64,000 nucleotides of DNA from Flavobacterium psychrophilum (GCA_945862065.1 CAMAWT010000007.1:1-64000); one strand, 5' to 3'; positions 8,485 to 17,140 are shown, counted from the stretch's first letter. Translations and numbers: made by a program. The notes: generated by a model from the letters alone, not told the origin.

Positions 8485-9162
8485 ATGTCAAAATTATTCA
8501 TTGTTCCAACACCGATTGGCAATCTTGAAGACATGACTTTTAGAGCAATACGAGTTTTAAAAGAAGCCGATTTAATCTTGGCAGAAGACACACGCACAAG
8601 CAGTAAATTGCTCAAACACTTTGAGATTTCTACACACATGCACAGTCATCACATGCACAATGAGCACAAAACAGTTGAAAATATCATCAAGAGATTGCAA
8701 GCCGGAGAAACCATAGCGCTCATTTCTGATGCGGGCACACCTGCCATTTCCGATCCAGGTTTTTTGTTAACTCGTGCCTGTGTCGAAAATAATATTCCAG
8801 TAGAATGTTTGCCAGGCGCAACCGCTTTTGTGCCAGCATTGGTCAATAGTGGTTTGCCAAATGATAAATTTGTTTTTGAAGGTTTTTTGCCTGAAAAAAA
8901 GGGGCGTCAAACCCGTTTTTTGGCTTTAGCCGAAGAAAATAGAACCATGATTTTTTATGTTTCGCCACATAAATTAATTAAAACTTTAGCAGAATTTGTT
9001 CAATATTTTGGAGCCGAAAGACCTGTTTCTATTTCAAGAGAATTATCAAAATTGCACGAAGAAACCATCAGAGGAAATGCAGCAGATGTTTTAAAACATT
9101 ATGAAGCAAAACCTGCAAAAGGTGAAATTGTAGCCGTTGTTGGCGGAAAAAATAAAGTATAA
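8485..9162 (+). CDS. rsmI: 16S rRNA (cytidine-1402-2'-O)-methyltransferase
   Basis: SAM-dependent methyltransferase that 2'-O-methylates C1402 in the 16S rRNA decoding centre. The 225-residue protein carries the family signature at the N-terminus (PTPIGNLEDMTFRAIRVL), then LAEDTRTSSKLL, the glycine-rich ISDAGTPAISDPG and the LPGATAFVPAL segment. The length is slightly shorter than the E. coli protein (no C-terminal helical extension). The start codon follows the previous stop directly. Confidence 0.95.
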   Translation: MSKLFIVPTPIGNLEDMTFRAIRVLKEADLILAEDTRTSSKLLKHFEISTHMHSHHMHNEHKTVENIIKRLQAGETIALISDAGTPAISDPGFLLTRACVENNIPVECLPGATAFVPALVNSGLPNDKFVFEGFLPEKKGRQTRFLALAEENRTMIFYVSPHKLIKTLAEFVQYFGAERPVSISRELSKLHEETIRGNAADVLKHYEAKPAKGEIVAVVGGKNKV

Positions 9163-9210
9163 TTTCTAATAAATCAAAACTAAATATATAACCGCCTTAC
9201 CTTTTATTTT

Positions 9211-10899
9211 ATGCGTTGGACATATAATTCTGAAACCGAAAATGACCTCATTCAAAACTTACAATCTGAACTTCAAGTAGATAAAACCATCGCAACCTTA
9301 TTGGTTCAAAGAGGAATTACATCGTACAATGATGCAAAAAGTTTTTTCAGACCAACCTTAAACGATTTGCATAATCCATATTTGATGAAAGATATGGATA
9401 AAGCAGTTGATAGAATTGAAAAAGCAATCAGCAATCATGAAAATATTCTTGTTTTTGGAGATTATGACGTTGATGGAACTACGGCGGTTTCATTGGTTTC
9501 TAGTTATCTAAAAACAATTCATCCAAATATTGCCACCTATATTCCAGATCGATATGACGAGGGTTATGGCATTTCATATAAAGGAATTGATTTTGCTGAT
9601 GATAATAATATTACACTTATAATTGCGCTAGATTGCGGGATTAAATCAATAGATCATATCGCTTACGCGAATGAAAAGCAGATTGACTTTATTATTTGTG
9701 ATCATCACCGACCTGGAGCTGTTTTACCTGATGCCATTGCGGTTTTAGACCCAAAAAGGGACGATTGTTTTTACCCATACGATGAACTTTGTGGCTGCGG
9801 CGTTGGATTCAAACTGATTCAGGCTTTGGCTCAAAACAGGAACCAAACTACTAGCGATTTATTGCCTTATTTAGACTTAGTTGCTACTGCAATTGCCGCT
9901 GATATTGTTCCGATGATGGGAGAAAACAGAGTGTTGGCAAAATTTGGTTTAGAAATAATCAATGCTTCGCCAAGACCCGGAATCAAAGCTTTGATAAAAA
10001 ACTTAAAAAAATCTACTTTAACCATAACTGATGTAGTTTTTATCATTGCTCCCCGAATAAATGCTGCCGGAAGAATAAAACATGGCAATCATGCCGTTGA
10101 ACTTTTAACAGAATATAACGAAGAACAAGCCGAACAATTTGCATCAGAAATTGAACAATATAACAGCGACAGAAAATTATTAGACAAACAAATTACTATT
10201 GAAGCGCTTTCGCAAATTGAAACCAACAACGAACAAAACAACTTTACAACGGTCGTTTTTCAAGAAGATTGGCACAAAGGCGTTATCGGAATTGTAGCTT
10301 CCCGTTTGACAGAAACCTATTACAGACCCACTTTGGTTTTTACTAAAAGTGGCGACAAATATGCTGCATCTGCCCGTTCAGTAAAAGGTTTTGATGTGTA
10401 TAATGCTCTTGAAAATTGTTCTCACCATTTGGAACAATTTGGGGGACACATGTATGCTGCCGGAATGACTTTAAAACCAGAAAATTATGCCGCATTTAAA
10501 AAAGCATTTGAAGAAGAAGTAAAAAAAACCATTCTTCCAGAAATGCTGATTCCTGAAATTAGAATTGATGCCAAGATTCATCTTAATGATATCAACCCAA
10601 AATTGGTTCGAATTCTAAATAATTTTGAGCCTTTTGGCCCAGAAAACATGACGCCAGTTTTTGCTTCCGAAGATGTTTTTGATACGGGATATGCTAAAAC
10701 CATTGGGCAAACCGATGAACATCTGAAATTATTTGTAAAACAATCTGATTCTGAAGGATTTGGTGCTATTGGATTTGGAATTGGACAGAAACTGCAACTT
10801 ACAAAAAACAGAAAACCATTTGAAATTGCTTATTGCATTGACGAAAATGAATACAAAAATGAAATAAGTATTCAATTGAGATTGAAAGATTTAAAATAA
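9211..10899 (+). CDS. recJ: Single-stranded-DNA-specific exonuclease RecJ
   Basis: 5'-3' exonuclease of the DHH family, acting in recombination, mismatch and base excision repair. It has 562 residues. The metal-binding DYDVDGT (84-90), DCG (141-143) and DHH (164-166) motifs are present. The DHHA1 domain follows (GGHMYAAGM in the middle third), then the C-terminal OB-fold (FEPFGPENMTPVF). The gene follows rsmI after 48 bases and ends head-to-head with lpxH. Confidence 0.95.
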   Translation: MRWTYNSETENDLIQNLQSELQVDKTIATLLVQRGITSYNDAKSFFRPTLNDLHNPYLMKDMDKAVDRIEKAISNHENILVFGDYDVDGTTAVSLVSSYLKTIHPNIATYIPDRYDEGYGISYKGIDFADDNNITLIIALDCGIKSIDHIAYANEKQIDFIICDHHRPGAVLPDAIAVLDPKRDDCFYPYDELCGCGVGFKLIQALAQNRNQTTSDLLPYLDLVATAIAADIVPMMGENRVLAKFGLEIINASPRPGIKALIKNLKKSTLTITDVVFIIAPRINAAGRIKHGNHAVELLTEYNEEQAEQFASEIEQYNSDRKLLDKQITIEALSQIETNNEQNNFTTVVFQEDWHKGVIGIVASRLTETYYRPTLVFTKSGDKYAASARSVKGFDVYNALENCSHHLEQFGGHMYAAGMTLKPENYAAFKKAFEEEVKKTILPEMLIPEIRIDAKIHLNDINPKLVRILNNFEPFGPENMTPVFASEDVFDTGYAKTIGQTDEHLKLFVKQSDSEGFGAIGFGIGQKLQLTKNRKPFEIAYCIDENEYKNEISIQLRLKDLK

Positions 10900-10915
10900 T
10901 TTTTATATAAAAATA

Positions 10916-11662
10916 TTATTCGAATTTTTTGATTTCAAATGAAGTTCCGTCAAAAACTCCATACGTAAAATAGCCAATCCAATCGCCTAAATTTACATAC
11001 TGAGAATTTTCGCCAACAGGCAAAACCATGGGCAAATGTCTGTGACCAAAAACGAAGTAATTATAATGTTTGGTTTCCAGTTTTCTTTTGGCATACAAAA
11101 TTAGCCATTCTTTATCTTCACCTAAAAAAACAACATCTTCGTCACCAGAAATAAGCTTGTTTTTTACCGAAAGGTATTGTGCTAATTTGACCCCAAGGTC
11201 TGGGTGCAACCAACGAAAAATCCATTTTGAAAACGGATTTGTGAACACTTTTTTCATTCGTTTATACCCTTTGTCACCTGGTCCTTTTCCGTCTCCATGA
11301 CCAATTAAAAAAGTTTTGCCATGAAAAGTAAACTCTTGATTGTCATGAAAAACTGGAATATTTAATTCTTTTTGAAAATAATCTCCCATCCATAAATCGT
11401 GGTTTCCAACAAAGAAATAAATCGGAATGCCGCTATCTTTTAGTTCGGCAAGTTTTCCTAAAACACGAATGAAACCTTTTGGAACAACCGTTTTATATTC
11501 GAACCAAAAATCAAATAAATCTCCCAACAAAAAAAGAACTTCGGCATCGTGCTTAATTTCATCCAGCCAAGCCACAAACTTTTGCTCACGAACAAAACTG
11601 GCTTCTGGAGTTGGAGCTCCAAAATGCTGATCTGATGCGAAAAATATTTTTTTGGTTGCCAT
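10916..11662 (-). CDS. lpxH: UDP-2,3-diacylglucosamine diphosphatase
   Basis: Cytoplasmic, membrane-associated metallophosphoesterase that hydrolyses UDP-2,3-diacylglucosamine to lipid X in lipid A synthesis. All metal-site motifs are visible in order: SDQHFG (D11, H13), GDLFDFW, GNHD, GHGDG and GHRH. I place the start at the ATG at 11662 (MATKKIFF, 248 residues). A longer in-frame start at 11710 would overlap queD and add a non-conserved tail. It lies 16 bases after queD in the same unit. Confidence 0.92.
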   Translation of the reverse strand: MATKKIFFASDQHFGAPTPEASFVREQKFVAWLDEIKHDAEVLFLLGDLFDFWFEYKTVVPKGFIRVLGKLAELKDSGIPIYFFVGNHDLWMGDYFQKELNIPVFHDNQEFTFHGKTFLIGHGDGKGPGDKGYKRMKKVFTNPFSKWIFRWLHPDLGVKLAQYLSVKNKLISGDEDVVFLGEDKEWLILYAKRKLETKHYNYFVFGHRHLPMVLPVGENSQYVNLGDWIGYFTYGVFDGTSFEIKKFE

Positions 11663-11678
11663 ATAAATATCGTGTAAA

Positions 11679-12131
11679 TTACCTATTATCTGATGCAAAC
11701 CATTCGGCAAACGAACTGTCTGTTTCTTGTAATTTTAAAGAATGTAATTGAATTTGAACGGGAAGTCTGTTTTTTATTTTATTGGCAAAATCGATGACCA
11801 TGTTTTCGCTCGTTGGTTGATAATCTACCAAAATAACATCATGCCCACGAGAGGATAATTCTTTTGCTAATTCAACATGTGGGGTATTTTGATTAAAAAC
11901 AGTGGCATGGTCAAACTTATCTACAATTTCTTCTGTAACTATTTTTTTTAAATCGGTAAAATCAATGACCATTCCATATTTTACATTGGTTGTATCTGTA
12001 ATTGGCGTACCTATAACGGTAACCGACAATTTATAGCTATGACCGTGCACATTTTTGCATTTGCCATCATATCCATAAAGCGCATGCCCGGTTTCAAAAT
12101 TGAATTGTTTGGTAATTCTAATGGTACTCAT
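11679..12131 (-). CDS. queD: 6-carboxy-5,6,7,8-tetrahydropterin synthase (QueD/PTPS family)
   Basis: Zinc enzyme converting dihydroneopterin triphosphate to 6-carboxytetrahydropterin in queuosine (7-deazaguanine) synthesis. The 150-residue protein has zinc-binding His16, His29 and His31, and catalytic Cys25 in the signature CKNVHGH. ENMVIDFANKIK near the C-terminus carries the substrate-anchoring Glu region. It has its own -7 box and heads a two-gene unit with lpxH. Confidence 0.92.
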   Translation of the reverse strand: MSTIRITKQFNFETGHALYGYDGKCKNVHGHSYKLSVTVIGTPITDTTNVKYGMVIDFTDLKKIVTEEIVDKFDHATVFNQNTPHVELAKELSSRGHDVILVDYQPTSENMVIDFANKIKNRLPVQIQLHSLKLQETDSSFAEWFASDNR

Positions 12132-12149
12132 TGAAAATTATTTAGTTTG

Positions 12150-12157
12150 CAAATTTA
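12150..12157 (-). promoter_or_regulatory. Promoter -7 box of queD/lpxH
   Basis: The minus strand reads TAAATTTG 19 bases upstream of the queD ATG, so the leader is short. Confidence 0.55.
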
Positions 12158-12348
12158 CTATTTCTATTCGTTTTTGGTTCTGTTTTTCATCATAATATAA
12201 AGTTATTTAGCAAATGCGTTAAAAATAATTTGTGGTTCAAACAAACCAAATACTACTTTTGTTTGATAACTAACAATTGACGCTGACTATGAGCAGTTGT
12301 GAATTAACATAAATTTTTTTTACTCTACAATCAATTTCTTGGATTTAT

Positions 12349-12404
12349 AACCATTAAGAAATTGAGATAATTAAGGCTTAATGAAACTTAATTTCTTAAT
12401 GGTT
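12349..12404. repeat. Palindromic intergenic repeat (15-bp perfect arms)
   Basis: AACCATTAAGAAATT (12349-12363) and AATTTCTTAATGGTT (12390-12404) are perfect reverse complements. The loop contains a second palindrome, ATTAAG-G-CTTAAT (12370-12382). Neither flank has a T-run convincing for a terminator. Confidence 0.8.
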
Positions 12405-12473
12405 TTAACTTCAATATTTCCATTTTTAGTAAAATGTATTGCTATTTAAAATCTGCTAACTTATTGTTAAAAC

Positions 12474-13238
12474 CTATTTTTTAAATAATTCTAGAGCTTT
12501 TTTTGTAAAATCTGACAACACTAAATTTCCTGAAATTGCGGCACGTTCAAGCAATAATTCGTTCCAGTGATCTGTTTTTTGCCACATTACTTTTTTCATT
12601 TCTCCAAGAGCTTGTGGGTTGTAACTTGCTAATTCTGTTGCTTTTATATTTACCTCATCTTTCAGTTGATCCATTGTTGCAACCACTTTTGAAAACAAAC
12701 CTTTTTCTAATGCCCAAGTTGCAGATTTCCAATCTTTTGGAGCCAAACTCATTTCGGCAAAAGCCGCAACACCCACTTTTCGGGTTATGGCGGGTTCAAT
12801 TACAAAAGCTCCTATTCCGATAGCAATTTCTGATAATTTTACAGCACTATTTTCAGTAGCAATAACATAATCGCAGGCAGCAATTAATCCGACTCCACCT
12901 CCAACAGCTTTGCCTTGAACGCGTCCAATAATTAACTTAGCACAATTGCGCATGGCATTTAAAACGTTTGCAAACCCCGAAAAAAACAAGGTTCCGTCTT
13001 CTAGATTTGATATCGAAAGTAATTCATCAAACGAAGCGCCTGCACAAAAAGTTGCGTTTTCACTTTGTAAAACAATTACATTAACATCTTTATTTTCAGA
13101 CAATTGATTTAATTTTAAAACCATTTGCTGCAGCAAAAAACTCGGAAAAGAATTACTTGCAGGATGAGAAAATGTAATGGTTGCTATTTTGTTGTTAATG
13201 GAAACCTCAACAAAACCAAGTGTTATATTATCGGACAT
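12474..13238 (-). CDS. Enoyl-CoA hydratase/isomerase family protein
   Basis: A 254-residue crotonase-fold protein. The oxyanion-hole segments are visible: the FCAGASFDEL region near residue 65 and the glycine-rich VQGKAVGGGVGLIAACDYVIA stretch around 110-130, with the family Glu downstream (LSEIAIGIG). Substrate cannot be decided: members act in fatty-acid or amino-acid degradation or as isomerases. Neighbours give no pathway. The start at 13238 is supported by the normal N-terminal strand (VEVSINNKIATITF). Confidence 0.85.
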   Translation of the reverse strand: MSDNITLGFVEVSINNKIATITFSHPASNSFPSFLLQQMVLKLNQLSENKDVNVIVLQSENATFCAGASFDELLSISNLEDGTLFFSGFANVLNAMRNCAKLIIGRVQGKAVGGGVGLIAACDYVIATENSAVKLSEIAIGIGAFVIEPAITRKVGVAAFAEMSLAPKDWKSATWALEKGLFSKVVATMDQLKDEVNIKATELASYNPQALGEMKKVMWQKTDHWNELLLERAAISGNLVLSDFTKKALELFKK

Positions 13239-13300
13239 AAATTGATATTTTTTGTAAATTTACTACAAATACGATTACTTTTAAAAATGTAGGCTGTATT

Positions 13301-13333
13301 TTGAGTACTAATATAAAAAAAATAGTACATTTG
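13301..13333 (+). promoter_or_regulatory. Promoter of tRNA-Ala
   Basis: TTG (13301-13303), a 22-base spacer, then TACATTTG (13326-13333), ending 12 bases before the mature tRNA 5' end. Confidence 0.65.
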
Positions 13334-13345
13334 AAATCCAAAAAA

Positions 13346-13419
13346 GGGGGATTAGCTCATTTGGCTAGAGCGCTTGCCTGGCAGGCAAGAGGTGACCGGT
13401 TCGAATCCGGTATTCTCCA
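13346..13419 (+). tRNA. tRNA-Ala (anticodon GGC)
   Basis: A complete cloverleaf. The 7-bp acceptor stem is GGGGGAT/ATTCTCC (two G-U pairs). The D arm is GCTC/GAGC. The anticodon stem is CTTGC/GCAAG around loop CTGGCAG (anticodon 13380-13382). The T arm is ACCGG/CCGGT with TTCGAAT. The discriminator is A, and CCA is not encoded. It reads GCC/GCU codons. Confidence 0.97.
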
Positions 13420-13422
13420 CAC

Positions 13423-13450
13423 AAGGGTAAATTTAATTTGCCCTTTTTTT
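13423..13450 (+). terminator. Terminator of tRNA-Ala
   Basis: AAGGGTAAATT and AATTTGCCCTT form an 11-bp stem (one G-T pair) followed by T7. It shows that the galactanase gene downstream starts later than this point. Confidence 0.85.
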
Positions 13451-13470
13451 ATGAAAAAATTTATTTTATT

Positions 13471-14511
13471 ATGAAAAACAAATTCTATTTTCGATTACTA
13501 ATTATTATTGGCTTTTTACAATTTGGTTGCGATAATTCTAGAAACGAACCACAACCCAACCCAACCAACTTTGCCTTTGCAAAAGGAGCCGACATTGGAT
13601 GGCTTTCGCAAATGGAAGCATCTGGTTATCATTTTAAAGATGCAGACGGAACCAACAAAGAATGTTTGCAATTGTTAAAAGACCGAGGCATCAACACCGT
13701 TCGATTACGGGTTTGGGTTAATCCGTCCAACCATCCCATAAACGGACATTGTAGTAAAGATGAGACAGTAGCCATGGCTGTAAAAGCCAAAAATATGGGC
13801 ATGCGCATCATGATTAATTTTCATTACAGCGACACATGGGCTGACCCAGGTAGTCAAATAAAACCATTGGCTTGGAGTACACATTCTTTTTCTGAATTAA
13901 AAAATGATGTTTATAATCACACTTACGAAGTATTATTCGCATTAAAAAATGCAGGAGTAACACCCGAATGGGTTCAAGTTGGCAATGAAATTCCAGGCGG
14001 ATTTCTTTTGCCAGAAGGGAGTTATACCAATTTTAATCAGATGGTTCAATTGCTTAATAAAGGGTATGACGCCACTAAAATAATTTTCCCAACAAGCAAA
14101 GTCGTGATTCATTTAGACAGAGGAAATGATTCTGGTTTGTACCGTTGGTTTTTTGATCAGGCTGTTGCCAATGGTTTGAAGTTTGATGTAATTGGAGCTT
14201 CTTTTTACCCTTATTGGCTCAACACCAATTATACAAACATAATAGGTGATCTAGAAAACAACCTAAAAGATATGGTTGTAAGATACAACAAAGAAGTAAT
14301 GGTTGTGGAAGTTGGCGGCGATTTTACGCAAGTGCAAGACACCAAAAATATGTTGACTGCCGTGATTAATGCCGTGAAAAGTGTACCCAACAACAAAGGT
14401 TTAGGCGTTATTTATTGGGAGCCCGAAGGAGAAAAAACATGGAGTGGATACCAATTAAATGCTTGGCAATCTGATGGAAAACCGTCTGTTGCGTTGGATG
14501 CGTTTAAATAG
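13471..14511 (+). CDS. Arabinogalactan endo-beta-1,4-galactanase (GH53) lipoprotein
   Basis: Glycoside hydrolase family 53 enzyme cutting beta-1,4-galactan side chains of pectin. The N-terminus is a lipoprotein signal (lipobox LQFGC, Cys20), so it is probably anchored in the outer membrane. Numbering from the ATG at 13471: ADIGW at 40-44, acid/base Glu173 in QVGNE, a PEG motif at 181-183, and probable nucleophile Glu280 in VMVVEVGG. The 346-residue length fits the family. A TTG-initiated start at 13438 lies inside the tRNA terminator and is rejected. No SusC/SusD pair or other glycosidase is adjacent, so it is not part of a visible polysaccharide utilisation locus. Confidence 0.92.
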   Translation: MKNKFYFRLLIIIGFLQFGCDNSRNEPQPNPTNFAFAKGADIGWLSQMEASGYHFKDADGTNKECLQLLKDRGINTVRLRVWVNPSNHPINGHCSKDETVAMAVKAKNMGMRIMINFHYSDTWADPGSQIKPLAWSTHSFSELKNDVYNHTYEVLFALKNAGVTPEWVQVGNEIPGGFLLPEGSYTNFNQMVQLLNKGYDATKIIFPTSKVVIHLDRGNDSGLYRWFFDQAVANGLKFDVIGASFYPYWLNTNYTNIIGDLENNLKDMVVRYNKEVMVVEVGGDFTQVQDTKNMLTAVINAVKSVPNNKGLGVIYWEPEGEKTWSGYQLNAWQSDGKPSVALDAFK

Positions 14512-14516
14512 AAACT

Positions 14517-15089
14517 TTATTTTCCGTTTTCTAAATCGGCGGCTACTTTTTCAAGTTCGGCATACCAATCTTCACCAAATCTTCTGATAAGTGCTTCTTT
14601 TACAAATTTATAAACAGGCACTTGAAGTTCTTTTCCGAGTGAGCAGGCATCGTCGCAAATGTCCCAACGGTCATAATTGACGGCGGCAAACTCGGTAAAA
14701 TCTTTTACTCGAATGGGGTATAAATGACAAGAAACGGGTTTTTTCCAAGAAATAACGCCTTCATTATAAGCTTGTTCAATGCCACAAAGTGCGGTTTTCC
14801 CGTCAAAAATTACATAGGCGCAATCTTTATTATCGATGAGTGGTGTTTCTAGATCTTGGTCAGTTCCTTTTACCCAAGTTCCTAGTTTTTCGATGGCATC
14901 GATGCCTTCTTTTCTTAAATAGGGTTTTATTTTTGGATAAATATCTTCGAGAATTTTGGTTTCTTCAAGGCTTAAAGGTGCACCCGCATCTCCATCTACG
15001 CAACAAGCGCCATGGCAGGCAGATAAATTGCACACAAAATTTTTCTGTAAAATTTCTTCTGAAACGATGGTTTTTCCTAATTGAAACAT
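14517..15089 (-). CDS. DUF3109 family cysteine-rich protein
   Basis: A 190-residue cytoplasmic protein of the DUF3109 family. It has an N-terminal cysteine cluster (FVCNLSACHGACC, residues 16-27) and further Cys residues in ALCGIEQ, SCHLYPIRV, DICDDAC. The pattern resembles the YkgJ/UPF0153 zinc or iron-sulfur binding proteins, but the ligand is not established. I use the ATG at 15089: the upstream ATG at 15125 lies above the TACCTTTG promoter box at 15114-15107. Confidence 0.85.
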   Translation of the reverse strand: MFQLGKTIVSEEILQKNFVCNLSACHGACCVDGDAGAPLSLEETKILEDIYPKIKPYLRKEGIDAIEKLGTWVKGTDQDLETPLIDNKDCAYVIFDGKTALCGIEQAYNEGVISWKKPVSCHLYPIRVKDFTEFAAVNYDRWDICDDACSLGKELQVPVYKFVKEALIRRFGEDWYAELEKVAADLENGK

Positions 15090-15106
15090 TATTTTTAAAC
15101 TTTTGG

Positions 15107-15114
15107 CAAAGGTA
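15107..15114 (-). promoter_or_regulatory. Promoter -7 box of the DUF3109 gene
   Basis: The minus strand reads TACCTTTG 17 bases upstream of the start at 15089. It decides between two candidate start codons. Confidence 0.6.
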
Positions 15115-15235
15115 ACTGAAATCATTTATTGAATGTTAAATAAAAAATAAAATAAATAATTTTGGGATTTAATATTTCTAAAAAAAATCAGTATTTTTAT
15201 GATTTTATTTTTACTAAAATAATTCATACTAACTG

Positions 15236-15676
15236 ATGGCGAATTATACCAAAACATTAAAAGACAAAAATATGGAGTTCTATGCGGATGTCTTCAAATC
15301 TTTGGCGCATCCCACTCGATTAGAGATTTTAAAAATTTTACTTAAAAACAAAAACTTTAATTGTGGCGAAATTGTAAATCAGTTACCCATTGCCCAATCT
15401 ACTGTGTCAAAGCATTTAATGATATTGAAAAAATCTAACATCATTACTATAAAACAAGTTGGCAAAAAATCTATCGTGTCCATAAAAAAGAATTTTTTTG
15501 ATGATATTTCGCATTTTATGCTCAATCAATTTACAATTACAGAGTCTATTGAGGATTTCATTTCTTCATTGCATATTACCAAAAAAATGAATCCAAATCG
15601 AAGCAAACATGATAAAAACAAACAATTAAAATTACATAATTATATGTTTACGAATAAAAAAACAAAAGTTAGTTAA
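15236..15676 (+). CDS. ArsR-family winged-helix transcriptional regulator
   Basis: A 146-residue protein. The winged helix spans about 13-95: FKSLAHPTRLEILKIL is the typical ArsR opening, and QSTVSKHLMILKKSNII is the recognition helix and wing entry. The C-terminal ~45 residues are Lys/Asn-rich and poorly conserved. No ELCVCDL-type metal motif is seen; the equivalent position reads NFNCGEIVNQL with a single Cys, so a metal-sensing role is not supported. The start could also be the internal ATG at 15272 (MEFYADVF). It lies just before marC, but marC has its own promoter box. Confidence 0.85.
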   Translation: MANYTKTLKDKNMEFYADVFKSLAHPTRLEILKILLKNKNFNCGEIVNQLPIAQSTVSKHLMILKKSNIITIKQVGKKSIVSIKKNFFDDISHFMLNQFTITESIEDFISSLHITKKMNPNRSKHDKNKQLKLHNYMFTNKKTKVS

Positions 15677-15684
15677 CAAAATTC

Positions 15685-15692
15685 TACCTTTG
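15685..15692 (+). promoter_or_regulatory. Promoter -7 box of the MarC gene
   Basis: TACCTTTG. The TTG start candidate at 15690 overlaps this box, so translation must begin at the ATG at 15705. Confidence 0.6.
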
Positions 15693-15704
15693 CAAAAAAA
15701 AGGT

Positions 15705-16286
15705 ATGTTTGGTTTAGATTTTAGAGAAATTATTACCATTTCGATGGTGCTTTTTGCTGTAATTGATATTGTTGGCACCGTTCCTATTGTGGTTGATTTA
15801 CGAGCAAAAGTGGGACATATTGAATCTGAAAAAGCTTCTGTTGCAGCTGGAATAATCATGATTGTGTTTCTCTTTGTTGGAGAAGAAGTGCTTAAATTAA
15901 TTGGAATTGACGTAAATTCATTTGCAGTAGCTGGTTCGTTTGTATTGTTTTTCTTGGCATTGGAAATGATTCTTGGTATTCGGATTTATAAAGAGGAAGA
16001 TGAAGCAAGTTCTGCCTCGATCATTCCGTTGGCCTTTCCTTTAATTGCAGGAGCCGGAACCATGACAACTCTTTTATCTCTTCGGTCTCAATATGCCGCT
16101 ATAAATATTATAATTGCAATTTTATTAAACATTATCGTTGTTTACATTGTTTTAAAATCATCCGCCAAGATTGAAAAACTTCTCGGAAAAAATGGACTTG
16201 GTGTAATCCGAAAAACGTTTGGAGTAGTTCTTTTGGCAATAGCTGTTAAATTATTTGCCGCTAATGTTAAAGGTTTATTTATCTAA
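15705..16286 (+). CDS. MarC family integral membrane protein
   Basis: A 193-residue inner-membrane protein with six predicted membrane segments (first around 7-30, ITISMVLFAVIDIVGTVPIVV). The MarC/UPF0056 family hallmarks are visible: IVGTVPI near the N-terminus and PLAFPLIAGAGTMTTLL in the middle. The transported substrate of this family is unknown. The start is chosen at the ATG after the -7 box. Confidence 0.88.
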   Translation: MFGLDFREIITISMVLFAVIDIVGTVPIVVDLRAKVGHIESEKASVAAGIIMIVFLFVGEEVLKLIGIDVNSFAVAGSFVLFFLALEMILGIRIYKEEDEASSASIIPLAFPLIAGAGTMTTLLSLRSQYAAINIIIAILLNIIVVYIVLKSSAKIEKLLGKNGLGVIRKTFGVVLLAIAVKLFAANVKGLFI

Positions 16287-16297
16287 AAAGTATTTTG

Positions 16298-16305
16298 TAT
16301 TTTTG
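16298..16305 (+). promoter_or_regulatory. Promoter -7 box of the small membrane protein and flavoprotein genes
   Basis: TATTTTTG 17 bases before the ATG at 16323. Confidence 0.5.
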
Positions 16306-16322
16306 TTTACTAATTTATTCTC

Positions 16323-16520
16323 ATGAAAATTTTTACTACAATATTGATATTTTTAACCGTTGGTTTAACGATTTTCAATCTAACTCTTTTAGACTATGAA
16401 AAACCGTTAGAAGGTAAAAGTGCCGTAGCCGTTATTGGAGTTATTGCTTCTTTGTGTGCTGTTTTTATTTTGATTATTTTTAAAATGTCAAAAAAAATAG
16501 AAGAAAAATTAAAAAACTAA
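16323..16520 (+). CDS. Small two-TM membrane protein
   Basis: A 65-residue protein with two hydrophobic helices (about 4-22 and 35-53), a short polar loop with a DYEKPLEGKSA segment, and a basic C-terminal tail. The family is unnamed; similar small proteins are common in flavobacteria. It has its own -7 box and is followed after 10 bases by the flavoprotein gene, so the two are likely one operon. Function unknown. Confidence 0.7.
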   Translation: MKIFTTILIFLTVGLTIFNLTLLDYEKPLEGKSAVAVIGVIASLCAVFILIIFKMSKKIEEKLKN

Positions 16521-16530
16521 CTACCGCTTT

Positions 16531-17139
16531 ATGTTTGATGTTTTAATCATTGGCGGAGGCGTTTCGGGTATATCATGTGCTTTAGTTTTAGGGTCTGCAA
16601 ATAAAAAACCTTTTGCACAAAACAAAAAAATAGGTGTTTTTTTACATCAAAAATCATCCGATTTACAAGACGCTGTTTTCAACAATGCGTATGGAATTGC
16701 TCCCGAAACTTTGGGTGCTAATTTGCTGTTGACATCTGTAAAACATTTAACAGAAAAATACCCTCATATTGAAGGGATAACCGATGAAAAAGTAATGCGG
16801 ATTGAAGGTACATATCCAGTATTTAATGTAGTTACCAATAAAAATTCTTATGCTACAAAAATGATTGTGGTGGCAGTTGGACAAAGCAATACGTTTGCCA
16901 TTGAAGGTCTGCTGGATTATGTTATTCCGCACAAAAAAGCGTTGCCTGCAAAAAATCGGATTCAATTAAAGAATGACGACCATTTTGTAACAGATGGTAT
17001 TTATGTTGCTGGAACGTTGGCAGGCTGGCGAAGTCAACTAGCCATTGCAGCTGGGTCTGGAGCTGCTGTTGCTACCGATATTTTAACACTTTGGAACGAT
17101 GGTGTTTCGGCACAAATTCATGATTCTGTAAGGAAATAA
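16531..17139 (+). CDS. Small FAD-dependent oxidoreductase (thioredoxin-reductase-like)
   Basis: A 202-residue protein. The N-terminal dinucleotide-binding fingerprint is VLIIGGGVSGISCAL (4-18), and the C-terminal FAD-contacting motif of the pyridine nucleotide-disulfide family reads TDGIYVAGTLAGW with a following ALA/G-rich helix (about 155-190). It lacks the separate NADPH-binding domain and the CxxC of thioredoxin reductase, so it is roughly half the usual length. There is no sign of a break in the reading frame. Electron donor and substrate are unknown. It converges with the S41 protease gene, the stops being one base apart. Confidence 0.75.
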   Translation: MFDVLIIGGGVSGISCALVLGSANKKPFAQNKKIGVFLHQKSSDLQDAVFNNAYGIAPETLGANLLLTSVKHLTEKYPHIEGITDEKVMRIEGTYPVFNVVTNKNSYATKMIVVAVGQSNTFAIEGLLDYVIPHKKALPAKNRIQLKNDDHFVTDGIYVAGTLAGWRSQLAIAAGSGAAVATDILTLWNDGVSAQIHDSVRK

Positions 17140-17140
17140 T

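Larger units (their letters stand above)
12132..12473. other. Intergenic stretch holding a promoter box and a long inverted repeat
   Basis: No convincing gene. It contains the queD -7 box at its left end, several short AT-rich direct patches, and a perfect 15-bp inverted repeat at 12349-12404, listed separately. Confidence 0.6.

Noticed and set aside
13438..13470. TTG start for the galactanase at 13438
   Set aside because: It overlaps the tRNA-Ala terminator and would spoil the lipoprotein signal. The ATG at 13471 gives a standard lipobox.
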